Positions 51,069 to 60,083 of a stretch of 64,000 nucleotides of DNA are shown one piece after another. The position numbers and the translations under genes were made by a program. The notes under the pieces are model-generated. The model was given only the letters and a program-made list of their open reading frames with translations, made no database searches and was not told the DNA's origin. Each line of letters begins with the position of its first letter. Position 1 is the stretch's first letter. Origin of the DNA: SZAS-79 sp963844255 (GTDB taxonomy: Bacteria > Pseudomonadota > Gammaproteobacteria > Burkholderiales > SG8-39); the NCBI GenBank assembly GCA_963844255.1, contig CAWJNP010000077.1, forward strand, positions 9,792 through 73,791, written 5' to 3'.

Positions 51069-52654
51069 GCGGCCGCCACCTCCTCGCAGACAATCCTGAA
51101 ATGTGCGCCGGGCATGTCATCTACATACTCAAGTAGGGCACGGTTGGCGGCGCAGAGCTCCCGTGCCAGATACAGACCGAGACCGGTGCCCGCGCTGTAA
51201 GTTGTGAAAAAGGGCTCGAACAACTGCCCTTGGTTCGCCTCGGACACGCCCGGGCCATCGTCAATGACGTTTAATTCTACTTGATTGCCAACCAGCTTCA
51301 CCGCCACGCGTACTCCCCCGTCGGCTGCAGTTGCATGCCGTACGGCGTTGCGCAGGAGGTTCCAGAGCACCTGGTGCAGGTGGGCACGATCGAAGCGAAC
51401 GAAAGCATCGCTCGACATCTCCAGTACCAGACGGCCGGGCGTAACGGACTCGTTTCTGTTGAATTCCTCAACAAACCCCTGCAACCACGCGTTCAGGTGG
51501 ATGCGTTCGGTTTCCACCCGGTCACGTCGGTTCAACTGCAGCACGTCCGAAACCAGACGATCCAGGCGCAAGGTGTTGTCGCGAATGATCCGCGTGAGTT
51601 TGAGGCGATCGCTGTTGCGCTGCTCCTCGCCGAGGAGTTCGGCGGCATGACTGATGGCCGACAAAGGGTTGCGGATTTCATGCGCTATGTTGGCGGTCAG
51701 GCGCCCCAGCGCAGCCAGCTTGAGCTGCTGCGCCTGTTCGCGCAGACGGGTCATGTCCTCGATAAACGCCACAGTGAACTCTTCTGCGGTTCCGGCGTCG
51801 ATGAAGCGCACCCGCAGGTCCCGGCCGCGCGCCGAAGCATCGAAAACCGCTCCGCCCGTTCTCGCGCCGTCGCGCCGCCACGCCGCCCATTTGCCGGTGA
51901 CCTCCGGTAGCAGTTCTTCCAGCATCGTGCCCGCCAGCGGCTTCAGTCCGAGTAGCCGCGCCCCCTGGGGATTGGCCTGCGCCACGCGGCCTTCCCGGTC
52001 AAGGACGAGAACACCGTCCTGCATGTCGGCCAGGACGAGCTGGTTGATCCGCTGCTGCGATCTCAGTTCGCGACCGCGCTCGCGGGCCAGGTTCTCGTTT
52101 GCCACGACGCGCTGCGCCAGCTGGCTGGTAATCCCGGCAGTCGCAAAATAGCCGATCGACAGCAGACCCGGCTGAAGGAAACTGTAGGTCGGGAAGTCGA
52201 ACACCAGAACCCAGTAGCCCTGCTCGATCAGCACCGCTATTGCCGCAAGCGCTGCGTAAAGGTAGGTCAGACGGCGCGGCGCAACCAGCGCCGCGCCGGT
52301 CAGCGAGATCAGCAGCATCACCCCGAGGCCGCTCTTCATGCCTCCACTTGCGTACATCAGCACCGTGATGGCGACGATGTCGGCAAACACATGCAGGCTC
52401 AGTTGCAGGTTGAACAGCTCCCGCAGAAGAAACATTGCGGCCTGGAACATGCACGCGACCAGCAGGTAGGCACCGCACACGACAAGAAAAAGCGTAAGGT
52501 TGTGCTGCCCGAGCGGGAGATCGTCGTGGTAGAAAAGAGCGGTTCCCAGAAACACCGCGACCACCGCGATGCGGTAGATGTTGAAAAAGCGCAGCGACAC
52601 CCAGAATGAATCCGGCGCCCTGTCGGAAAACAGCGGAATGACCGGGATACGCAT
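51065..52654 (-). CDS. pilS: Membrane sensor histidine kinase PilS
   Basis: A 529-residue kinase counted from ATG 52654. Six hydrophobic segments (about residues 20-195) form the PilS-type membrane sensor. A PAS segment follows (ILVLADMQDGVLVLDREGRV and ANPQGARLLGL), then HisKA with the phospho-His in LTANIAHEIRNPLSAISHAA, and the ATPase domain (WNLLRNAVRHATAADGGVR, DDGPGVSEANQGQLFEPFFT, GTGLGLYLARELC). In Pseudomonas PilS senses PilA levels in the membrane. It is next to the PP0621-type gene with no terminator between. Confidence 0.92.
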   Translation of the reverse strand: MRIPVIPLFSDRAPDSFWVSLRFFNIYRIAVVAVFLGTALFYHDDLPLGQHNLTLFLVVCGAYLLVACMFQAAMFLLRELFNLQLSLHVFADIVAITVLMYASGGMKSGLGVMLLISLTGAALVAPRRLTYLYAALAAIAVLIEQGYWVLVFDFPTYSFLQPGLLSIGYFATAGITSQLAQRVVANENLARERGRELRSQQRINQLVLADMQDGVLVLDREGRVAQANPQGARLLGLKPLAGTMLEELLPEVTGKWAAWRRDGARTGGAVFDASARGRDLRVRFIDAGTAEEFTVAFIEDMTRLREQAQQLKLAALGRLTANIAHEIRNPLSAISHAAELLGEEQRNSDRLKLTRIIRDNTLRLDRLVSDVLQLNRRDRVETERIHLNAWLQGFVEEFNRNESVTPGRLVLEMSSDAFVRFDRAHLHQVLWNLLRNAVRHATAADGGVRVAVKLVGNQVELNVIDDGPGVSEANQGQLFEPFFTTYSAGTGLGLYLARELCAANRALLEYVDDMPGAHFRIVCEEVAAA

Positions 52655-52670
52655 TTTGTGCCCGGGCTTT

Positions 52671-52943
52671 TCAGCCAAGCCCGAGCCGACGATGCTCCTC
52701 GGAGCAGAACAGTCGCGCAGCCTGCGGCGGAGCTGCGCCCTCTTCCACGAACGCGAGGTTCTTGGGCACCAGCACGCTGCACCGCGCGCAGGCCACGAGT
52801 TCCGGCGCCGCGTCCTCACCCGGCGTTCCCGGATCGGCCGCACGTTTCTCTCGCTCGTCCTCTCGCTTGCGGCTGCCGAGGGCACGCCTCAGGAGCCAGA
52901 AAAACGCCAGCACCGCCAGCACGAGGATGACGACGCGGCTCAC
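52671..52943 (-). CDS. PP0621-family membrane-anchored zinc-ribbon protein
   Basis: A 90-residue protein starting at GTG 52943, which overlaps the transglutaminase stop (GTGA). One N-terminal membrane helix (VVILVLAVLAFFWLLRRALG) is followed by a charged linker and a treble-clef-like zinc site (ELVACARCSVLVPKNLAFVE, then RLFCSEEHRR). This matches the PP0621 family, found next to pilS in many proteobacteria. Function unknown. Confidence 0.82.
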   Translation of the reverse strand: MSRVVILVLAVLAFFWLLRRALGSRKREDEREKRAADPGTPGEDAAPELVACARCSVLVPKNLAFVEEGAAPPQAARLFCSEEHRRLGLG

Positions 52944-53876
52944 GGAAGCGGCGCCCCCTGGTTCTGCTGCTGCCACTGCACCTGCGGAGGCTCCATGGGC
53001 AGAACCGTCACCCGGACATTGAGTTCCTGCGAGCCGCCGCCGAGGATCACTCCGCGCATCGGGACGACGTCGGAAAAGTCCCGGCCCCAGGCAAGCGTAA
53101 TGTGCTCGTCGTCAAGAACCAGATCGTTGGTCGGGTCAAAATCAATCCAGCCCGTCCCTGGGCAGAAAACCGAGACCCACGCGTGGGATGCGTCCGCGCC
53201 GACCAGCCGGGGTTGTCCGGGTGGCGGCGTAGTCAGGATGTATCCGCTCACATATCGCGCCGACAGACCCAGAGCGCGCAAACTACCGATCATCAGGTGC
53301 GCAAAATCCTGGCATACCCCCCGGCGCAGTTTGAGAACTTCTGAGAGTGGCGTGGCCACGGTGGTTGCGGCGGGATCGAAGAGAAACTCCGTATTGATCC
53401 TGTGGTTCAGGTCCAGCACCCCATCCAGCAGGGGACGTCCGGCAAAAAAACTCGGGGAAGCGTAATCCGCCAGTTCACTGCTTGATCCGGACGTGTGGCG
53501 ACTCGAATACAAACTCGGCGGCCTCCAGGACAGCCGGCTCATCGGGCGCCTGCAACCGTGCACACACGGACTCCCAATCGGGCGACCCGGGGAGGGCCGC
53601 CGCGCCACCCCGCGAATCGAGCTCGACGTCGGACTCTGTGCGAACCGTGAGCGCATCGTGCGGCGCGGCCAGAACCAGATAGCTCACCGGATTCCCGAAA
53701 TAGTCCAAGTGTTCTGTTTTTTCACTCGGTTGAGGATCAATGACTATGCTGTGCGCCAGAAGTCGCTGGCCCGCAAGCTCTCGCGGCGTCAGGTGAAGAA
53801 GCTGCTGCGCCACGGCCACGCGAGTCTCGTAGACGTAGCTGGTTTCGTGAATAACGCGGTAAAAGGCGCGGCTCAT
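52940..53876 (-). CDS. Transglutaminase-like cysteine peptidase-fold protein, frameshifted
   Basis: A bacterial transglutaminase-family protein of about 310 residues split by one shift. From ATG 53876 (MSRAFYRVIHETSYVYETRV) the N-terminal beta domain reads to ESPHVRIKQ and a premature TGA at 53475-53477. The continuation SSSELADYASPSFFAGRP is in another frame. Dropping one base near 53484-53489 joins them. The second part has the full triad: Cys in LRRGVCQDFAHLMIGSLRAL, His in GADASHAWVSVFCPGTG and Asp in WIDFDPTNDLVLDD. It is coupled to the PP0621-type gene below and follows the ATP-grasp/alpha-E gene by ten bases. It would hydrolyse or form an amide bond as part of this cluster. Confidence 0.87.
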
Positions 53877-53886
53877 GACAGCAGAA

Positions 53887-56355
53887 TCATCTTGCAAACG
53901 TCTGCTGAACCAGCGAATGGCTGAAAAAGCGCAGGCCGAGTTGCTCCGAAAGCCTGAGCGAGGCGGCCTGAAGCTCGATCAGCAAATTGGAAAGGCGCTC
54001 GCTGGCCGGATCGAGATCTCTGGCGGGGTCGAGCGACCGCAACGCATCGATACTCTGCACCAGTTCGTCCGCCCCGCACGGGCCGAGGTCGCCGGCCAGA
54101 CGCACCAGCGAATCATTCAACCCCTTGAGCTGAAAGGCAACTGAACGCGGATTGCTGTCGTCGCGAACCAGCAGGTCCAGTACCGGCATCCATTCAGGGC
54201 GTGCCATGTACCTCGAACGATACGTGATCGTGCTGTCGCCGAGTTCGAGCAGCCAGTCAAGATCGTCCTGCAGAGGCGCCTGCAGCCCCTGTTGCAGGGT
54301 CGTGCACTGGAACTGGAGTCGTTCGATACGTCTGCCTACCGACATGAAACGCCAGCCCTGGTCACGCGTCATGCCATCGAGAGAGAACCCAGCCAGGGTC
54401 ATCGTTGCAATCACCGTGCGGTCGATTTCCGACAACGCATCCGACAGCGCCAGTACGTGATTCTTCCGCTCTGCGAATTTCTGCACCAGTGTATTGATCG
54501 TACGCCAGTTGTCGAGCGACAGGCGCTCCCGAAGCTGCGAAGCAATGCGAAGCAACAGCTTCAGATTGCCCGCCAGTCCCGTCCGCTCGTCGTCCACGAC
54601 CGCCGCGCGAATCGCACGTACGAGAGCCACATCGTCCGCGCCATCCTCTTCGCGAAGTATGTCGGACTCGCGCAACAGGCCCGTGATGCTGGCCCAGGAA
54701 GAATCTTTCGCCAGCGGCACCGCGTCAATGATGCGTTCGATTGCAAGACGCAGCAGACGGGCGGTGTTGTCGCATCTCTCCGCATACCGCCCAAACCAGT
54801 AAAGGTTCTCGACCACCCGACTGGTGAGGTTTGCGCCGCTTCTGACGAGATCCTGCGGTGTCGCTACCCGGCGCAGGAGGCTTAACGTGTTCACCGAACC
54901 GGCGGCCAGGACCCACGTATCCTTGGCTGCTCCGCCGCTTTGCATCGAAATAAGTCGCGCGTTCTGCCCGGAGGCGACACGAGTGAGCCCTCCAGGCATG
55001 ACCTGGTAGCCGTTTGGCGTTGCACAGGCGAAGACACGCAGGCCGATCGCCCGCGCTTGCAGCCGGCGCGGGTGCTCCCGGTCCCAAATAGGGGCTTGAG
55101 AGTAAGGCACGAGCTCCTGCGCGATGTAGTTGCGCGGCTGCGCCCTGATTTGCGCCGCGAGTTCGGCGAGGCGGGCGTCGCTCAGGTCATCCCCAAATAC
55201 CGTCGGTAGATTGAGTTGCGGAAATGCGGGCTTGATCACAAGCTTGTCCAGCCTGGCGATGACGGCCTCCAGCGCCGCGGGCTCACCGCACCACCATGTG
55301 GCCGCCGAGGGCATCTCAAGCGTCTCGCCGAGCAGTCGTTCACACAAGCCCGGCAGGAATCCGAGCAACGCGCCCGACTCGATCAGGCTGGAGCCCAGCG
55401 CATTGGCCAGAAGAACATTGCCGCGGCGCACCGAGTCTGCAAGTCCCGCGATACCAAGCGTGGAGTCGCTGGGCAATTCGAGCGGATCGCAGGAGTCGCC
55501 CTGGAGACGCCGAAGAATGGCGTGCACGCGCTGCAGTCCGGTCAGCGTCTTGAGCCAGACGCATCCGTTCCTGACCGTGAGGTCGTGGCCCTCAACCAGC
55601 GGGAAGCCGAGGTAGCGCGCGAGATAGGCATGCTCAAAATAGGTCGCACTGTTCGGTCCAGGGGTCAGCAGCACCACCAACGGCGCTTCGCCATCGCTCG
55701 GGGCCCAGTGCGCCAGGCTGTCACGCAAGGCGGCGAAGAAACTTGCGAGGTGCTGAACCTTCAAATCTCGAAACAGATCAGGAAATACGCGCGAGATGAT
55801 GAGACGGTTCTCCAGTGCATACCCCGCGCCGGAGGGCACCTGCGTCCGGTCCGCAACCACCCACCACTTTCCATCCGGCGCGCGCGCAAGGTTGGCGGCA
55901 TACACGTGGAGTAGTGTCTCGCCACGAACGGGTGCGCCATGTGCCGGGCGCAGGAAACCGGCATGTCCGTAGATGAGGGCCGGAGGCAGCAAACCCTCCT
56001 TCAGAAGCGACTGACTGCCGTACACGTCGAGCAGAATCTTGTTCAACAGGGTCACGCGCTGGGTTACCGCGCGCTCGATCGAGACCCACTCCTCGTGCGG
56101 CAGGATCATTGGGAGCACGTCGAGATCCCATGGCCGGTCCATGCCCTGCGGATCAGCGTACACGTTGTATGTGATTCCGTTCTCGCTGACCTGCTGCTGA
56201 ACCGAAAAAAGTCTCTCGCGCATCAACTCGGGCGGCGCGGAGACCAGTTGATCGAACATGACCTTCCACTGCGCACGCGGCGTGCGGTCAGCCTCGAGCA
56301 TCTCGTCGTAGCACGCTACGCCCGTGGGATAGGCTGACAACAGCTGCCGCGGCAT
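53887..56355 (-). CDS. Circularly permuted ATP-grasp protein fused to an alpha-E domain
   Basis: An 822-residue fusion. Residues about 1-480 are a circularly permuted ATP-grasp ligase (FSVQQQVSENGITYNVYADP, RPWDLDVLPMILPHEEW, LVIKPAFPQLNLPTVFGDDL, NYIAQELVPYSQAPIWD and GLRVFACATPNGYQVMPGGL). From about residue 505 an alpha-E domain begins (SRVVENLYWFGRYAERCDNT) and runs to the end. In many genomes these are two separate genes. ATP-grasp enzymes of this class are predicted to join a carboxylate to an amine using ATP. The alpha-E partner is all-helical with no known activity. Transglutaminase genes lie on both sides on the same strand. Confidence 0.92.
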   Translation of the reverse strand: MPRQLLSAYPTGVACYDEMLEADRTPRAQWKVMFDQLVSAPPELMRERLFSVQQQVSENGITYNVYADPQGMDRPWDLDVLPMILPHEEWVSIERAVTQRVTLLNKILLDVYGSQSLLKEGLLPPALIYGHAGFLRPAHGAPVRGETLLHVYAANLARAPDGKWWVVADRTQVPSGAGYALENRLIISRVFPDLFRDLKVQHLASFFAALRDSLAHWAPSDGEAPLVVLLTPGPNSATYFEHAYLARYLGFPLVEGHDLTVRNGCVWLKTLTGLQRVHAILRRLQGDSCDPLELPSDSTLGIAGLADSVRRGNVLLANALGSSLIESGALLGFLPGLCERLLGETLEMPSAATWWCGEPAALEAVIARLDKLVIKPAFPQLNLPTVFGDDLSDARLAELAAQIRAQPRNYIAQELVPYSQAPIWDREHPRRLQARAIGLRVFACATPNGYQVMPGGLTRVASGQNARLISMQSGGAAKDTWVLAAGSVNTLSLLRRVATPQDLVRSGANLTSRVVENLYWFGRYAERCDNTARLLRLAIERIIDAVPLAKDSSWASITGLLRESDILREEDGADDVALVRAIRAAVVDDERTGLAGNLKLLLRIASQLRERLSLDNWRTINTLVQKFAERKNHVLALSDALSEIDRTVIATMTLAGFSLDGMTRDQGWRFMSVGRRIERLQFQCTTLQQGLQAPLQDDLDWLLELGDSTITYRSRYMARPEWMPVLDLLVRDDSNPRSVAFQLKGLNDSLVRLAGDLGPCGADELVQSIDALRSLDPARDLDPASERLSNLLIELQAASLRLSEQLGLRFFSHSLVQQTFAR

Positions 56356-56546
56356 GTAAGACCTAGCTGGTTGAAGGTGGGGCGCAGGTTAGCACCAGCG
56401 CAATGCCGGCGCAAAAAAAGCGGCCGCGAATCCCCGCGGACGGACTCGGTACAGCGTCCGACTTCAACAAGGACTTGCCAATCGCGACGACCCGATTCCC
56501 CAGAAGCTTTCCAAGTGACCGCTTGGAAGTATCGGCGGTCTTCGAC
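56356..56546. other. Spacer between the DUF2126 and ATP-grasp/alpha-E genes
   Basis: 190 bases with no supported gene. It is longer than the other gaps in this cluster, so it may hold a second promoter, but I see no clear box. Confidence 0.4.
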
Positions 56547-59500
56547 TCAGAGGCGCATATCGAGTGTAAACGGGAAGTTCGGATTGCGCGGCTCGTCCTT
56601 GACACGGACGCGCCCCGGCGTGTGTCCCATGCGGAAAAACCGGGCAAGTCGACGTCCTTCGGCAGCGTACGCATTCACAGGAAACTCCTCGAAGCTGCGT
56701 CCGCCGGGATGCGAGACGTGGTACTGGCAGCCGCCCATGCTGCGTCCCATCCAGGTATCGACCAGGTCGAACACCAGCGGCGCATGCACGCCGATCGTTG
56801 GGTGCAGAGCCGAGGGCGGCGCCCAGGCGCGATAGCGTACCCCGCCCACCGATTCTCCGACCTCCCCTGTCGGCGCGAGCGGCACCCGCCGGCCGTTGCA
56901 GGTCAGCACGTGGCGATCCCCGATCAGACCCGTGGCTCGCACCTGCAACCGCTCAAGTGAAGAATCGACATAGCGCACTGTCCCTGCAGATGCGCCCTCT
57001 TCGCCCATCACATGCCAGGGCTCAAGCGCAAAACGCAGCTCGACATGCACGCCGCGTGCCGAAAATTCCCCGTACCGCGGGAAGCGGAACTCCTGGTGCG
57101 GCGCGAACCATTCGCTCTTCAGAGGAAAGCCCGCCTCCTTGGTTTCGGCGATCACGTCGCAGAAATCCTGCCAGACGAAGTACGGCAGCATGAAGCGGTC
57201 GTGCAGTTCGGTTCCCCATCTCTTGAGTCGTGCGGGCCGGTACGGGTGGCGCCAGAAGCGCGCCACAAGAGCGCGAAGCAGCAGTTGCTGCGTGAGCGAC
57301 ATCCGCGCATGCGGCGGCATTTCGAACGCGCGCATCTCGAGGAGGCCGAGGCGGCCGGTCGAAGAATCCGGCGAATACAGCTTGTCTATGCAGAACTCCG
57401 AGCGATGGGTGTTTCCGGAAGAATCGATCAGCAGATTCCTCAGAATGCGGTCGACCAGCCATGGCAGAGACGTGCCCTCGCCTTCCAGGCGCGCGATTTC
57501 GCGGAACGCGATCTCGATTTCGTACACCGAATCGTTTCTTGCCTCGTCAATCCGGGGCGCCTGACTCGTGGGGCCGACGAACATCCCGGAAAACATGTAG
57601 GACAGCGATGGATGGTTATGCCAGTAGCCGATCAGGCTTGCCAGAACATCCGGCCTGCGCAGAAATGGCGAGTCGCTGGTCGTCGGACCCCCGAGCACGA
57701 AGTGATTACCGCCCCCGGTGCCGGTATGCCGACCGTCGAGCATGAATTTTTCCGTCGTGAGGCGCGTGGTGTGCGCCGCCTCGTAGAGAAAAGTCGTGTT
57801 GTCGACCAGTTCCCGCCAACTGCGGGTCGGCTGCACATTGACCTCGATGACACCGGGGTCCGGTGTGATGCGCAGCACCTCGAGGCGTGGATCGCGCGGG
57901 GGTTCGTACCCTTCGAGTACCACGGGCAGCTTCATATCAGCTGCCGTGGCCTCCACCGCTGCGACAAGTTCAAGATAGTCTTCAAGCCCGCTTACCGGCG
58001 GCATGAAGATGTACAGCACGCCGTTTCTGGCTTCCGCACAGACGGCCGTGCGCGTAATCCAGCCGGCCGACTGCATGCGATCGGGCGCAACATCCGGCGC
58101 AGGCTTTTCGACTCCCCTGATCAGTGAAGCGCCACCCGCATTGACCAAAATCCCGGCGGACTGGGACTGCGACTGTCCCATGTCCCTGGTCTCAGTCGGC
58201 GTCTGGAACAGTCGAGCGATGTCCCGCCAGGCGGGCAGCGGCGCGTAGTGCTGTGTCGGGTCGATCTGATGGATCCAAGGGTAGTCGGTATTCGAGACCC
58301 AGGGGTGCGAGTCCAGCGGCAGACGCAGACCCAGCGGCGAGTCGCCCGGAATAAGGTAGCAGCGCTCCGCACGCAGAAACCACGGCCCGCTCTGCCAGCG
58401 CACCTGCTGCGTCTCGCTGCGTTGAACCGGGAGCACGTGACCGATGACCTTCTCCAACCCCTGGGAGAACACCTTTCCTATGCGCGCCCGCTCCTGGGCA
58501 TTTTCGAGCTTCGAATCAAATGGATCGACGTTGGTCGGGAGCTTGCGCTCGCGCCACAGGTAGTACCAGACGTCCTCGTATGCGGGAAAGACGTACTTTT
58601 CGTCGAGCGAAAGACGCGCGGCCAGCAACCGCAGAAAACGGCCGGCAACCTCTGGCGTCGCACCGTAGTTTACGCTTTCGTCGGCAAGCAGCGCTGCATC
58701 CTTCCAGACCGTTTCGCGGTCCTTGCGCCAGAACAGGGAAAGCGACCAGCGGGGCAACTGCTCGCCCGGATACCATTTCCCCTGGCCGAAGTGCAGCAAG
58801 CCTTCGGGCGCGTATCGCGTCTTGAGTTTTGCCAGCAGGCTCGCGCTAAGACGCCGCTTGACAGGTTTGTCGGACGGCGAGTCCGCCGTCGTATTCCATT
58901 CCGGGCCATCCCGATCGTCCACAGACACGAACGTCGGCTCCCCACCCATGGTCAGTCGCACGTCCTCGGCTGCGAGGTCGGCATCGATCCGGTTGCCCAG
59001 CGCCTCGATCTCGCTCCATTGTTCCTCGGTATATGGCTTGGTGACGCGCGGTGCCTCCCACACGCGCTCCACCTTCATGCTGTGGACGAATTCGGTCTCG
59101 CACTTTTCGGTGAGGCCCGTAATTGGCGCAGCGCTTCCGGGTTCCGGAGAGCAGGCGAGCGGAATGTGTCCCTCCCCTGCAAACAGTCCGGAGGTGGGAT
59201 CGAGACCGATCCAGCCCGCACCCGGCAGGTAAACCTCGCACCAGGCATGCAGGTCGGTGAAATCGACCTCGGTGCCGGAAGGCCCGTCCAGCGATTTGAC
59301 GTCCGGCTTGAGCTGTATCAGGTAACCCGAAACAAAACGTGCCGCCAGACCCAGGTGACGAAGCAGTTGCACAAGCAGCCAGCCGGTATCGCGGCAGGAA
59401 CCACTCGCATTTTCCAGCGTCACCTCCGGCGTCTGAACACCAGGCTCCATGCGGATCAGGTACCTGATGTCGTGCTGCAGGCCCTGGATCAGCGCGACCA

Positions 59501-59942
59501 GGAAATCGATCGTAGGTACCGGTTCCCTGGGAATCGCAGCCAGGTACTTTGCGAACAGCGGCGTCGGCGGCAGCTTGACCATGTACGGCGCCAACTCGTG
59601 CAGTTGCATCGGATCGTCGTAGCTGAAGGGAAATTTTTCAGCCACCGGCTCGAGGAAGAAGTCGAACGGATTGATCACCGAAAGTTCGGCGGTGAGATCG
59701 ACTTCGATCCGCAGCTCGCGCGTGCGCTCCGGGAACACCAGTCGGGCCAGGTAATTCGACTGCGGATCCTGCTGCCAGTTGATGAAGTGCCCCTCGGGCG
59801 ACACCTTCAGCGAATACGAGAGGATCGGAGTGCGCGAGTGCGGTGCGGGGCGCAAGCGTACGATCTGCGGCCCGAGCATGATGGGGCGATCGTAGCGGTA
59901 GTGCGTAACGTGATTCAGACAGACGTGAATAGACACCGGCAA
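56547..59942 (-). CDS. Large transglutaminase / DUF2126 protein
   Basis: A 1131-residue protein. Residues 1-290 form a transglutaminase-like module: an N-terminal beta domain (LNHVTHYRYDRPIMLGPQIV), then the triad Cys in ENASGSCRDTGWLLVQLLRH, His in DFTDLHAWCEVYLPGAGW and Asp in GLDPTSGLFAGEGHI. The remaining ~800 residues are DUF2126, with the signatures VRLTMGGEPTFVSVDDRDGP, LLHFGQGKWYPGEQLPRWSL, ITPDPGVIEVNVQPTRSW and DGRHTGTGGGNHFVLGG. This C-terminal region resembles glutamine-synthetase/GshA-like COOH-NH2 ligases, so the protein may both form and cut amide bonds. It is the first gene of the long minus-strand block. No signal peptide is seen. Confidence 0.92.
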   Translation of the reverse strand: MPVSIHVCLNHVTHYRYDRPIMLGPQIVRLRPAPHSRTPILSYSLKVSPEGHFINWQQDPQSNYLARLVFPERTRELRIEVDLTAELSVINPFDFFLEPVAEKFPFSYDDPMQLHELAPYMVKLPPTPLFAKYLAAIPREPVPTIDFLVALIQGLQHDIRYLIRMEPGVQTPEVTLENASGSCRDTGWLLVQLLRHLGLAARFVSGYLIQLKPDVKSLDGPSGTEVDFTDLHAWCEVYLPGAGWIGLDPTSGLFAGEGHIPLACSPEPGSAAPITGLTEKCETEFVHSMKVERVWEAPRVTKPYTEEQWSEIEALGNRIDADLAAEDVRLTMGGEPTFVSVDDRDGPEWNTTADSPSDKPVKRRLSASLLAKLKTRYAPEGLLHFGQGKWYPGEQLPRWSLSLFWRKDRETVWKDAALLADESVNYGATPEVAGRFLRLLAARLSLDEKYVFPAYEDVWYYLWRERKLPTNVDPFDSKLENAQERARIGKVFSQGLEKVIGHVLPVQRSETQQVRWQSGPWFLRAERCYLIPGDSPLGLRLPLDSHPWVSNTDYPWIHQIDPTQHYAPLPAWRDIARLFQTPTETRDMGQSQSQSAGILVNAGGASLIRGVEKPAPDVAPDRMQSAGWITRTAVCAEARNGVLYIFMPPVSGLEDYLELVAAVEATAADMKLPVVLEGYEPPRDPRLEVLRITPDPGVIEVNVQPTRSWRELVDNTTFLYEAAHTTRLTTEKFMLDGRHTGTGGGNHFVLGGPTTSDSPFLRRPDVLASLIGYWHNHPSLSYMFSGMFVGPTSQAPRIDEARNDSVYEIEIAFREIARLEGEGTSLPWLVDRILRNLLIDSSGNTHRSEFCIDKLYSPDSSTGRLGLLEMRAFEMPPHARMSLTQQLLLRALVARFWRHPYRPARLKRWGTELHDRFMLPYFVWQDFCDVIAETKEAGFPLKSEWFAPHQEFRFPRYGEFSARGVHVELRFALEPWHVMGEEGASAGTVRYVDSSLERLQVRATGLIGDRHVLTCNGRRVPLAPTGEVGESVGGVRYRAWAPPSALHPTIGVHAPLVFDLVDTWMGRSMGGCQYHVSHPGGRSFEEFPVNAYAAEGRRLARFFRMGHTPGRVRVKDEPRNPNFPFTLDMRL

Positions 59943-60083
59943 ACTCCTGATGGCTTGGCTGCCAGTATCTGCAATATCCGCGCAAAGGGAAAGCGCTGAA
60001 ACGTGTTCGCCACGAAATTCCCGCGCACCCGGACGGTGCGGAATGCCGGGATTCGCGCCATGCCGGGGCGTAAAATGCCGTCC

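Noticed and set aside
58248..59999. 583-codon plus-strand frame opposite the DUF2126 gene
   Set aside because: Antisense shadow; the minus strand carries the full transglutaminase triad and DUF2126 motifs.
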